Origin: Pseudomonas lalkuanensis
GTDB taxonomy: Bacteria > Pseudomonadota > Gammaproteobacteria > Pseudomonadales > Pseudomonadaceae
Reading direction: 5' to 3'
Length of the DNA stretch: 64,000 nt
Assembly (NCBI RefSeq): GCF_008807375.1
Contig: NZ_CP043311.1
Location: 276,501 to 340,500, forward strand
In this document: positions 33,518 through 41,020 of the stretch, one piece after another
Layout of the letters: every line of letters begins with the position of its first letter
How positions within the stretch are numbered: position 1 is the first letter of the stretch
The notes under the pieces: generated by a model
The model's input: the letters and a program-made list of their open reading frames with translations, nothing else
Databases searched by the model: none
What the model was told of the DNA's origin: nothing
Program-made: the position numbers and the translations under genes

Positions 33518-34054
33518 TCAGCGCGAGCGGGTCACAGCGGGCTGGCTGAGGTCCTTGCCCAGCCACTGTTTCGAGAGTTCGCCCAGCTTGCCTTCACTGC
33601 GCAGCTTGACCAGCGCGCGGTTGAGGCTGTCGCGAAACGCCGGATTGCCCTTCTGGAAGGGAATCGCCATGGGCTGCTCCGCGCCACTGTCGCCTTCGGC
33701 CTCGGCCAGGGGGAAGACGTAGGGCTCGCTGAATTCCAGGCTGGCCTGGCCCTGTTCCGGTCCTGCCAGCTGGTCCAGGGCGATGTCGTAGCGACCGCTT
33801 TGCAGGCCGTCGAGCATCTTGCCGTCGTCGTCCACCACGAAGTCCGCGTCCACGTTCAGTTCCGTCGCCAGGGCACGGCCCAGCTCCACGCCGAAGCCGA
33901 TCAGCTTGCCGTCTTCGCGGTAGCTGTAGGGTGGATTGTTGTCTTCGATGGCGATGCGCAGGCTGCCGCGTTCCCAGACATCATCGAGCAGCTCGGCCTG
34001 GGCCAGGGGGCTCAGCAGGGCGAACAGGGCGGGCAGGCAGTACAGCAGGCGCAT
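33518..34054 (-). CDS. Family 3 solute-binding protein lacking most of lobe 2
   Basis: 178-residue exported protein related to amino-acid ABC transporter binding proteins (SBP_bac_3). Signal peptide at residues 1-20, then a good lobe 1: GSLRIAIEDNNPPYSYREDGKLIGFGVELGRALA and LDGLQSGRYDIALDQLAG. At about residue 114 (FSEPYVF) the usual lobe-2 segment of roughly 80-100 residues is missing. The sequence passes through a short acidic linker directly into the C-terminal return segment (MAIPFQKGNPAFRDSLNRAL...LSKQWLG). No frameshift or stop is seen. Ligand binding may be lost or changed. No cognate permease lies nearby. Confidence 0.82.
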   Translation of the reverse strand: MRLLYCLPALFALLSPLAQAELLDDVWERGSLRIAIEDNNPPYSYREDGKLIGFGVELGRALATELNVDADFVVDDDGKMLDGLQSGRYDIALDQLAGPEQGQASLEFSEPYVFPLAEAEGDSGAEQPMAIPFQKGNPAFRDSLNRALVKLRSEGKLGELSKQWLGKDLSQPAVTRSR

Positions 34055-34180
34055 GGGGGACTTCCTCGTTTCTTTATGTTTTTCGGCTGGCGTGGGTGCA
34101 ACGCCTTGCTCGGACAGCAAGTGAACCTATTCGGTTGCATGGAGTCTGGTGTCTCGCTCACAAAAACATGGAGATGTGTA

Positions 34181-34612
34181 ATGAGGACTTTGTCTTTTCT
34201 GAGCCTTGGCGCCCTGCTGCTCGGCGCCGCTACCGCCACCCTGGCGGCTGTCCCGCGTACTCCGGCGCCTGAAGGCGCGCAGGTGTACTTCATCGAGCCG
34301 GCTGATGGTGCCACCGTCGGCCAGACCTTCACCGTCAAGTTCGGCCTCAAGGGAATGGGCGTCGCGCCGGCCGGCGTGGACGTGCCCGCAACCGGTCACC
34401 ACCATCTGCTGATTGGCCTCGCCGAAAGGCCGGAGATGGACAAGCCGCTGCCCATGACCGACGAGATCCGTCACTTCGGCAAGGGCCAGACCGAAACCCA
34501 GGTCACCCTGCCGCCCGGCAAGCACACCCTGCAACTGCTGGTGGGAGACAAGAACCACGTGCCGCTGGAGCCGCCGGTGATCTCGCAAACCATCACCGTG
34601 ACGGTCAAGTAA
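34181..34612 (+). CDS. DUF4399 family exported protein
   Basis: 143-residue exported protein with a signal peptide (residues 1-22, ending TLA) and a beta-rich DUF4399 domain: VYFIEPADGATVGQTFTVKFGLKGMGVAPAGV, TGHHHLLIG, and LPPGKHTLQLLVGDKNHVP. The His cluster suggests metal binding, but this is inference. GGAG lies 7-10 bases upstream of the ATG. A strong terminator follows. Confidence 0.85.
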   Translation: MRTLSFLSLGALLLGAATATLAAVPRTPAPEGAQVYFIEPADGATVGQTFTVKFGLKGMGVAPAGVDVPATGHHHLLIGLAERPEMDKPLPMTDEIRHFGKGQTETQVTLPPGKHTLQLLVGDKNHVPLEPPVISQTITVTVK

Positions 34613-34626
34613 AGACGCTGGAAACG

Positions 34627-34655
34627 AAAAAGGGAGGCCGAGGCCTCCCTTTTTC
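34627..34655 (+). terminator. Intrinsic terminator after the DUF4399 gene
   Basis: Arms AGGGAGGCC (34631-34639) and GGCCTCCCT (34642-34650) with a 2-nt loop, A-run before and TTTT after, 14 bp past the stop. Confidence 0.93.
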
Positions 34656-34674
34656 ATGTGTTGCCGCTTCTCTG

Positions 34675-34765
34675 AAGAGGCTCGCGAGCCAGGGCGAGAC
34701 AAGGCGGAAAGAGCCGGGGAGAGCGGAGTTCACGACTGTAAATGAGCATCTCCGAGGCTCTTTCC
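34675..34765 (-). repeat. Dispersed intergenic repeat, copy 2 (downstream of serA)
   Basis: Inverted relative to copies at 7727-7800 and 37641-37722. On the minus strand it reads CTCATTTACAG, then GTGAACTCCGCTCTCC, followed by a GGCTCTTTCCGCCTTG tail. The element lies between the DUF4399 terminator and the serA stop. Confidence 0.65.
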
Positions 34766-34798
34766 AACGCAGTATCGCCGACCCGCAGCAGCCCCTTC

Positions 34799-36028
34799 TC
34801 AGAAGAGGACGCGGCTACGGATAGTGCCGTTGACGTGCTGCAGCTTCTCGAGGGCGAGGTCCGAGTATTCGGCATCGACGTCGATCACCACGTAGCCAAC
34901 CTTGTCGTCGGTCTGCAGGTACTGGCCGGAGATGTTGATGCCGTTGTCGGCGAACACCTTGTTGATCTCGCTCATCACGCCCGGCACGTTCTGGTGGATG
35001 TGCAGCAGACGGTGCTTGCCCGGGTGGGACGGCAGGGCCACTTCCGGGAAGTTCACGGAGGACACCGAAGTACCGTTGTCGCTGTACTTGACCAGCTTCT
35101 CGGCCACTTCCAGACCGATGTTGGCCTGGGCTTCGGCGGTGGAACCACCGATGTGCGGGGTCAGGATCACGCGGTCCAGGCCACGCAGCGGGCTCTCGAA
35201 CTCCTCGTCGTTGGACTTGGGCTCGACCGGGAACACGTCGATGGCGGCGCCGATCAGGTGCTCGTCCTTGATGGCGGCGGCCAGGTGATCCAGCTCGACC
35301 ACGGTACCGCGGGCGGCGTTGATCAGGATGCCGCCCTTCTTGATGGCGCGGATTTCCTTCTCGCCGATCATCCACTGGGTGGACGGCAGCTCGGGTACGT
35401 GCAGGGACACGATGTCGGACATGCCCAGCAGCTCGTGCAGGTTGCCAACCTGGGTCGCGTTGCCCAGCGGCAGCTTGGTCACGGTGTCATAGAAGAACAC
35501 CTGCATGCCGAGGGCCTCGGCCAGTACCGACAGTTGGGTGCCGATGGAGCCGTAGCCGACGATACCCAGCTTCTTGCCGCGGATTTCGAAGGAGTTGGAT
35601 GCGGACTTGATCCAGCCGCCGCGGTGGCAGGAGGCGTTCTTCTCCGGAATGCCGCGCAGCAGCAGGATGGCCTCGGCCAGCACCAGTTCGGCTACCGAGC
35701 GGGTGTTGGAATAGGGGGCATTGAAGACCGCGATACCGCGCTCACGGGCGGCATTGAGGTTGACCTGGTTGGTGCCGATGCAGAAGCAGCCGACGGCGAT
35801 GAGCTTCTTCGCGCAGTCGAACACCTCTTCGGTGAGCTGGGTGCGGGAGCGGATGCCGATGAAGTGGACGTCGGCGATCTTCTCTTTCAGTTCGTCACCC
35901 GAGAGGGCGCCCTTGAGGTACTCGATGTTGGTGTAACCGGCGGCCTTCAGGGTGTCCACGGCATTCTGGTGAACGCCTTCGAGGAGAAGGAACTTGATCT
36001 TGCTCTTTTCGAGAGAGGTCTTGCTCAT
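34799..36028 (-). CDS. serA: D-3-phosphoglycerate dehydrogenase SerA
   Basis: First enzyme of serine synthesis (409 aa), oxidising 3-phosphoglycerate to 3-phosphohydroxypyruvate while reducing 2-oxoglutarate to D-2-hydroxyglutarate in the form known from Pseudomonas. NAD-binding LGIVGYGSIGTQLSVLAEALGM, catalytic Arg/Glu/His region (INAARGTVV, LTPHIGGSTAEAQ), and a C-terminal ACT domain (about residues 338-409) for serine feedback. The start at 36028 (MSKTSLEKSK) is the conserved one. Divergent from the D-2-hydroxyglutarate dehydrogenase gene. Confidence 0.97.
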   Translation of the reverse strand: MSKTSLEKSKIKFLLLEGVHQNAVDTLKAAGYTNIEYLKGALSGDELKEKIADVHFIGIRSRTQLTEEVFDCAKKLIAVGCFCIGTNQVNLNAARERGIAVFNAPYSNTRSVAELVLAEAILLLRGIPEKNASCHRGGWIKSASNSFEIRGKKLGIVGYGSIGTQLSVLAEALGMQVFFYDTVTKLPLGNATQVGNLHELLGMSDIVSLHVPELPSTQWMIGEKEIRAIKKGGILINAARGTVVELDHLAAAIKDEHLIGAAIDVFPVEPKSNDEEFESPLRGLDRVILTPHIGGSTAEAQANIGLEVAEKLVKYSDNGTSVSSVNFPEVALPSHPGKHRLLHIHQNVPGVMSEINKVFADNGINISGQYLQTDDKVGYVVIDVDAEYSDLALEKLQHVNGTIRSRVLF

Positions 36029-36216
36029 CTGCGTACCTATGTATCCCGGTAAAAATGACAGAAGCGGGCCGTGGGGCGGAGCGGGCTGCTCCCCGGAAAA
36101 TCGGCTGGAGAGCACGATTCGCGGGGTGCGTATGCTAGCATGATCTCCTTTTCCCTTGCTCGGTTGCGACCTGAATCGTTCTCAGGGCGACCATGAATGA
36201 TTTGAGAGTTCCGCTG

Positions 36217-37608
36217 ATGACCAACGCTGCCCTGATCGAAGAGCTGAAGACCCTGGTTGAGCCCGGCAAGGTGCTGACCGATGCCCCGTCCCTGGACGCC
36301 TACGGCAAGGACTGGACCAAGCATTTCGCCCCGGCTCCCAGCGCCATCGTCTTCCCCAAGACCATCGAGCAGGTGCAGGCCATCGTGCGATGGGCCAACC
36401 AGCACAAGGTCGCGCTGGTGCCGTCCGGCGGCCGAACCGGCCTCTCCGCTGCGGCCGTGGCGGCCAACGGCGAGGTGGTGGTCGCCTTCGACTACATGAA
36501 CCAGATCCTCGAGTTCAACGAGTTCGACCGTACCGTGGTCTGCCAGCCGGGCGTGATCACCGAGCAACTGCAGAACTTCGCCGAGGAAAAGGGCCTGTAC
36601 TACCCGGTGGACTTCGCTTCCGCGGGCTCCAGTCAGCTTGGCGGCAACATCGGCACCAATGCCGGTGGAATCAAGGTGATTCGCTACGGCATGACCCGTA
36701 ACTGGGTAGCCGGCCTGAAGGTGGTCACCGGCGCCGGCGACCTGCTGGAGCTGAACAAGGACCTGATCAAGAACGCCACCGGCTACGACATGCGCCAGCT
36801 GTTCATCGGCGCCGAAGGCACCCTGGGCTTCGTAGTGGAAGCCACTATGCGCCTGGACCGCGCGCCGAAGAACCTCACCGCCATGGTGCTGGGCTCGCCG
36901 GACCTGGATTCCATCATGCCGGTGCTGCACGCCTTCCAGAGCAAGCTGGACCTCACCGCCTTCGAGTTCTTCTCCGACAAGGCCATGGCCAAGGTTCTGG
37001 CCCGTGGCGACGTGCCGGCGCCCTTCGAGACCGAGTGCCCCTTCTATGCGCTGCTGGAGTTCGAGGCTGCCAGCGAAGAAATCGCCAACGACGCCCTGGC
37101 TACCTTCGAGCATTGCGTCGAGCAGGGCTGGGTGCTGGATGGCGTGATGAGCCAGAGCGAGCAGCAGCTGCAGAACCTGTGGAAGCTGCGTGAGTACATC
37201 TCCGAGACCATCTCCCACTGGACCCCGTACAAGAACGACATCTCGGTCACCGTTTCCAAGGTGCCGGCCTTCCTGCACGACATCGACGCCATCGTCGAAG
37301 CCAACTACCCGGACTTCGAAGTGGTCTGGTTCGGCCATATCGGCGACGGCAACCTGCACCTGAACATCCTCAAGCCGGACAACCTGTCCAAGGACGAGTT
37401 CTTCGCCAAGTGCGCCACCGTGAACAAGTGGGTGTTCGAGACCGTGCAGAAGTACAACGGCTCGATCTCCGCCGAGCACGGCGTGGGCATGACCAAGCGC
37501 GATTACCTCGGCTACAGCCGTTCTGAGCCGGAGATTGCGGTGATGAAGGCGATCAAGGCGGTGTTCGATCCCAACGGGATCATGAACCCGGGAAAAATCT
37601 TCAACTGA
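36217..37608 (+). CDS. D-2-hydroxyglutarate dehydrogenase (FAD-linked)
   Basis: 463-residue VAO-type flavoprotein. FAD-binding PSGGRTGLSAAAVAANGEVVV and DFASAGSSQLGGNIGTNAGGIKVIRYGMTRNWV are clear; the metal-site histidines lie in WFGHIGDGNLHLNIL, and SAEHGVGMTKRDYL is near the C-terminus. It matches pseudomonad D2HGDH (PA0317 type), which reoxidises the D-2-hydroxyglutarate made by SerA; divergence from serA supports this. ATG 36217 (MTNAALIEEL) is chosen; an in-frame ATG at 36193 would add eight residues. Confidence 0.92.
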   Translation: MTNAALIEELKTLVEPGKVLTDAPSLDAYGKDWTKHFAPAPSAIVFPKTIEQVQAIVRWANQHKVALVPSGGRTGLSAAAVAANGEVVVAFDYMNQILEFNEFDRTVVCQPGVITEQLQNFAEEKGLYYPVDFASAGSSQLGGNIGTNAGGIKVIRYGMTRNWVAGLKVVTGAGDLLELNKDLIKNATGYDMRQLFIGAEGTLGFVVEATMRLDRAPKNLTAMVLGSPDLDSIMPVLHAFQSKLDLTAFEFFSDKAMAKVLARGDVPAPFETECPFYALLEFEAASEEIANDALATFEHCVEQGWVLDGVMSQSEQQLQNLWKLREYISETISHWTPYKNDISVTVSKVPAFLHDIDAIVEANYPDFEVVWFGHIGDGNLHLNILKPDNLSKDEFFAKCATVNKWVFETVQKYNGSISAEHGVGMTKRDYLGYSRSEPEIAVMKAIKAVFDPNGIMNPGKIFN

Positions 37609-37640
37609 AAGCTACTGCGCTCGGCCAGGCTGCGTTGAGT

Positions 37641-37722
37641 TCAGGCTCGGAATGCTCATTTACAGCAGTAAACCCCGCTTCCTCGCCTGAACTCGCCTTG
37701 CCTGGCCTTCGCTCGTGACGCG
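37641..37722 (+). repeat. Dispersed intergenic repeat, copy 3
   Basis: Third copy of the family at 7727-7800 and 34675-34765, with core CTCATTTACAG, GTAAACCCCGCTTCCTCGCCTG and a TTGCCTGGCCTTCGCTCG tail. The central dyad is TTTACAGCAGTAAA (37659-37672). Confidence 0.7.
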
Positions 37723-37752
37723 TTCAGCGTTGCGTTCAACAGGAGTCGGTAA

Positions 37753-38418
37753 ATGAGCTACCAGCACCAGTATGTCGATGGCACTCCGATCCACTTTTCC
37801 CTGGGCAAGGTGGTCTGCGTCGGCCGCAACTACGCCGAGCACGCCAAGGAACTGAACAACCCCGTGCCCACGGAGCCGCTGCTGTTCATCAAGCCGGGCT
37901 CCTGCACGGTGCCGCTGGCCGGCGGCTTCAGCATTCCCCAGGACCGTGGGGCAGTGCATTACGAGGCGGAAATCGCCGTGCTGATCGGCAAGCCGCTGTC
38001 CCGCCATCCCGATGTGGAAGAAGTGCGCGACGCCATCTCCGGCTTCGCACCGGCCCTGGACCTGACCCTGCGCGACGTGCAGGCCAAGCTCAAGGAGAAG
38101 GGCCTGCCCTGGGAAATCGCCAAGAGCTTCGACGGCGCCTGTGTGCTGGCGCCGTTCGTGCCGGGCGACGCCCCCGAGCAACTGGATGACATCGGCATCC
38201 GCCTGACCATCAACGGCGAGGTCCGCCAGGACGGCAATAGCCGCGACATGCTCAATCCCATCCTGCCGCTGATCCAGCACATGGCCGGTCATTTCAGCCT
38301 GCAGCCTGGCGATGTCATCCTAACCGGCACGCCGGTGGGCGTCGGCCCGCTGCACCGGGGCGATGTGCTGGTGCTGGAGCTTGTGGGCCACAGCAGCTTC
38401 GAAAGCCGCGTCCTCTGA
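37753..38418 (+). CDS. Fumarylacetoacetate hydrolase family protein
   Basis: 221-residue FAH-fold enzyme, closest in length and motifs to the YcgM/acylpyruvate hydrolase group. KVVCVGRNYAEHAKELNN, LLFIKPGSCTVPL, the metal-binding E-x-E in VHYEAEIAVLIGK, ALDLTLRDVQ, and ILTGTPVGVGPL are present. Substrate unassigned; acylpyruvate cleavage or oxaloacetate decarboxylation are the known activities of such small FAH proteins. GGAG lies upstream at 37742-37745. Confidence 0.88.
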   Translation: MSYQHQYVDGTPIHFSLGKVVCVGRNYAEHAKELNNPVPTEPLLFIKPGSCTVPLAGGFSIPQDRGAVHYEAEIAVLIGKPLSRHPDVEEVRDAISGFAPALDLTLRDVQAKLKEKGLPWEIAKSFDGACVLAPFVPGDAPEQLDDIGIRLTINGEVRQDGNSRDMLNPILPLIQHMAGHFSLQPGDVILTGTPVGVGPLHRGDVLVLELVGHSSFESRVL

Positions 38419-38441
38419 TCGGGCCGACCGGCGGCAGGCCG

Positions 38442-38458
38442 TTTCACGGAACTTTCAC
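38442..38458 (+). promoter_or_regulatory. Direct repeat TTTCAC-N5-TTTCAC upstream of the first propeller gene
   Basis: Two identical hexamers at 38442-38447 and 38453-38458 (11-bp period), 47 bp before the ATG. The spacing is that of sites for OmpR-family response regulators; compare 39450-39488 and 48105-48121. Confidence 0.45.
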
Positions 38459-38504
38459 TGGCAGTTGGCTATCTCTTGCCGACCCCATCGTTGAGTAGTC
38501 CCCG

Positions 38505-39437
38505 ATGTCGTTCCGTTTCCCGCAGTTCATCCGCCGCCGCCGGCTGATGTTGGGATTGGTCGCCGCCCTCGCTGGCACCACCGCCCTCACGCGCTATATG
38601 CACTGGGACGACCGCGCCCTGGTCTGGCTGGCCGAGCAGCAGCTGACCGACGAACAGCGGGCCGACAGCATCTGGCTGCCGGGCTACAAGGTCGTGCTGC
38701 AGGGCAAGCCCCTGGTGGGCCTGGAAAACGACGAAACGTCCGATCTGGCCTACAACCCCGTCACTGGGACCCTGTTCACCGTGACCGGCAAATCGCCGAC
38801 CCTGGTGGAGTTGAGCCGTGACGGCGAGGTGTTGCGCAAGATCCCGCTCAAGGGATTCTCCAATCCCGAAGGCGTGGCCGTGCTGGAAGGCGGCCATGTG
38901 GCGGTGACCGATGAGCGCCGCCGTACCCTGTCGATCTTCGAGTTGGACCCGGAAACCCGCGAACTGAACGCCGGCAGCACCCCGGAGTTCGACCTTGGCT
39001 TCCCCGACTCCGGCAACAAGGGCTTCGAAGGCATCGCCTGGGACCCGGCCAAGGGGCGCTTGATCCTCGGCAAGGAACGCGGTCCTGTCGCCCTGTTCAG
39101 CCTGGGCAGCGATGGCACCGACGCCCTGGGTGAGGTGCTGCGCCCGCTGCCGAGCTACGGCCTCGGCATGCGTAACCTGTCCGCCCTTAGTGTCGACCCG
39201 CGTACCGGCCACCTGCTGGTGCTTTCCGCCCAGTCCAACCTGCTGCTGGAGCTGGACGACCAGGGCGACCCGGTCAGTTTCATCAGCCTCCTGGGCGGCA
39301 TGAATGGCCTGGAAAATCGCATTCCCCGCGCCGAAGGCGTGGCCATGGACGAGAGCGGCGACATCTACGTCGTCAGCGAGCCGAACCTGTTCTACGTGTT
39401 CCGCAAGGAGCTTGTCGCCAGCGCTGAAAAGGGCTGA
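38505..39437 (+). CDS. SdiA-regulated family beta-propeller protein (CarP paralogue)
   Basis: 310-residue protein: one N-terminal TM or uncleaved signal (about residues 14-30) followed by a predicted periplasmic beta-propeller of the SdiA-regulated/YjiK type. Repeated motifs include DLAYNPVTGTLFTVTGKSPTLVEL, PEGVAVLEGGHVAVTDERR, GNKGFEGIAWDPAKGRLILGKER, and PRAEGVAMDESGDIYVVSEPNLFYVFRK. It is clearly paralogous to the gene at 48181-49104. Function is unknown; the fold overlaps with phytase-like propellers. Confidence 0.87.
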   Translation: MSFRFPQFIRRRRLMLGLVAALAGTTALTRYMHWDDRALVWLAEQQLTDEQRADSIWLPGYKVVLQGKPLVGLENDETSDLAYNPVTGTLFTVTGKSPTLVELSRDGEVLRKIPLKGFSNPEGVAVLEGGHVAVTDERRRTLSIFELDPETRELNAGSTPEFDLGFPDSGNKGFEGIAWDPAKGRLILGKERGPVALFSLGSDGTDALGEVLRPLPSYGLGMRNLSALSVDPRTGHLLVLSAQSNLLLELDDQGDPVSFISLLGGMNGLENRIPRAEGVAMDESGDIYVVSEPNLFYVFRKELVASAEKG

Positions 39438-39449
39438 ATGCCCCGCCCC

Positions 39450-39488
39450 GTTAAGCTTCGCTTAAGGCGCTTTTAAGCCTCGTTTCAG
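39450..39488 (+). promoter_or_regulatory. Four-repeat 11-bp-periodic site upstream of carO
   Basis: GTTAAG (39450-39455), CTTAAG (39461-39466), TTTAAG (39472-39477) and TTTCAG (39483-39488), each separated by exactly 5 bp. This is the arrangement of PmrA/QseB-type OmpR-family boxes. P. aeruginosa carO is reported to be controlled by the calcium-responsive CarSR system, so CarR is the obvious candidate. Confidence 0.65.
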
Positions 39489-39539
39489 CCAGTCGCCCTA
39501 GCCTGATCCCGTCAACCACCAACACACGGGATCACTTCC

Positions 39540-39887
39540 ATGAAAGCCAAATACCTCGCCCTGCTGGCCGCTCCGCTGTTCTCCACCGCTGTCATGGCCA
39601 GCAGCTACACCGGCCCGGGCGCCACCGCCCAGATCAGTACCGTCGCCGCCGCCCTGGAGGCCGCCGACGATGCCCCGGTGGTGCTCAAGGGCCAGATCGT
39701 CCAACGCATCAAGGGCGATATCTACGAGTTCAAGGACGCCACCGGCACCATGAAAGTGGAAATCGACGACGAAGACTGGCCGCCGATGCCCATCGGCGAG
39801 AAAGATACCGTCAAGCTGACCGGCGAAGTGGATCGCGACCTGACGGGCCGCGAGGTGGATGTGGAATTCGTCGAGCGGGTGAACTGA
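39540..39887 (+). CDS. carO: OB-fold (BOF/YgiW) periplasmic protein CarO
   Basis: 115-residue exported protein: signal peptide 1-20 (AVMA cut), then a single bacterial OB-fold domain of the YgiW/NirD family (PVVLKGQIVQRIKGDIYEFKDATGTMKVEIDDEDWPP...VKLTGEVDRDLTGREVDVEFV). In P. aeruginosa the counterpart (PA0320, CarO) helps maintain intracellular calcium; identity is inferred from family plus the neighbouring propeller genes and the upstream repeat array. Confidence 0.82.
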   Translation: MKAKYLALLAAPLFSTAVMASSYTGPGATAQISTVAAALEAADDAPVVLKGQIVQRIKGDIYEFKDATGTMKVEIDDEDWPPMPIGEKDTVKLTGEVDRDLTGREVDVEFVERVN

Positions 39888-39905
39888 GTCCCTTGGCAGA
39901 CCCTT

Positions 39906-39943
39906 GTGGGAGCGAATTCATTCGCGAATGAATTCGCTCCCAC
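39906..39943. repeat. Perfect 38-bp REP palindrome
   Basis: GTGGGAGCGAATTCATTCG followed directly by its exact reverse complement, with no spacer. It lies between the convergent carO and acetylpolyamine hydrolase stops, 18 and 12 bp away, and could act as a bidirectional terminator. Same family as 10118-10155, 22511-22607 and 46929-47017. Confidence 0.92.
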
Positions 39944-39955
39944 AGTCATATGGCA

Positions 39956-40987
39956 TCAAGCCACGCTATCGAACCCCTGCAACACATTGATCGCGTTGAT
40001 GCCGATCTCCTCCACCGCATAACCCCCCTCCATCACGAAGAGCGTCTGCAGGCCGAGCTTGCCGATGATCTCACCCATGCGCAGGTAGTCCGGGCTGTCC
40101 AGCTTGAACTGCGAGATGGGGTCTTCCTTGAAGGTATCCACGCCCAGTGACACCACCAGGGCGTCCGGCGCGTACTCGGTAATCTGCCGGCAAGCGTCGG
40201 CCAGTGCCAGGCTCCAGACGGACCAGTCGATGCCCGAGGCCAGCGGGTAGTTGAAGTTGAAGCCTGCCCCCGCTCCCACGCCTTTCTCGTCGGCAAAGCC
40301 CAGGTAGTAGGGGTACTCGAAGCGCGGATCGCCGTGGATAGAGGTGAAGAGCACGTCGGCGCGGTCGTAGAAGATGTCCTGGGTGCCGTTGCCGTGGTGG
40401 TAGTCCACGTCCAGCACCGCGACCCGCTTCGCTCCGGCATCCAGCATCGCCTGCACGGCGATGGCCGCGTTGTTCAGGTAGCAGTAGCCACCCATGTAGT
40501 CGGCAGCGGCGTGGTGGCCCGGCGGGCGGCACAGGGAGAAGATGCCGCGGGCGCCCTTGCGCAGTTCGGCCTGGCCGCTCAAGGCGACGTTGGCCGAACT
40601 GGTGATGGCCTGCCAGGTGCCGGCGGTGATGGGCGCGCCGGCGTCGAAGGAGTAGTAGCCCAGGCGTCCGTCGATGTCGGTGGGCTCCACCTGGCGCAGG
40701 CGCCGGGTCGGCCAGGCGATGGGCAGCATGTCGTGGCTGCGGCCCTTGGCCTGCCAGTCGCTCCAGGCGTTCTTCAGGAAGTTCACGAAGCCCTCGCTGT
40801 GCACCCGCAGGATGGGCGACAGGCCGAAGTCGGTCGGTGCCTGGATGGCACCGAGATTCACCGCCCTGGCGCGGTCCAGCACCATGTCGGCCCGGCTCGG
40901 TTTCTCGAAGCAGGGGGTGAACTGGCCGCCGATCAGCTCGTGCTTGCCGTGGTGCAGGTGGTGGTCGTCGGAATAGATCGTCAGCAT
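39956..40987 (-). CDS. aphB: Acetylpolyamine amidohydrolase (HDAC family)
   Basis: 343-residue class-II-like histone deacetylase fold enzyme that removes acetyl groups from acetylated polyamines such as acetylputrescine. Catalytic and zinc motifs are all present: CRPPGHHAAADYMGGYCYLNN, VAVLDVDYHHGNGTQDIFY, VVSLGVDTFKEDP, and the C-terminal MEGGYAVEEIG with the catalytic Tyr. P. aeruginosa has two such enzymes (PA1409, PA0321); position suggests the PA0321 type. It starts 33 bp after the APC permease gene in the same direction, so they probably form one operon. Confidence 0.92.
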   Translation of the reverse strand: MLTIYSDDHHLHHGKHELIGGQFTPCFEKPSRADMVLDRARAVNLGAIQAPTDFGLSPILRVHSEGFVNFLKNAWSDWQAKGRSHDMLPIAWPTRRLRQVEPTDIDGRLGYYSFDAGAPITAGTWQAITSSANVALSGQAELRKGARGIFSLCRPPGHHAAADYMGGYCYLNNAAIAVQAMLDAGAKRVAVLDVDYHHGNGTQDIFYDRADVLFTSIHGDPRFEYPYYLGFADEKGVGAGAGFNFNYPLASGIDWSVWSLALADACRQITEYAPDALVVSLGVDTFKEDPISQFKLDSPDYLRMGEIIGKLGLQTLFVMEGGYAVEEIGINAINVLQGFDSVA

Positions 40988-41020
40988 CAGCGTCTCCTCT
41001 CGGCTAGCAGGTCTTGGGGA

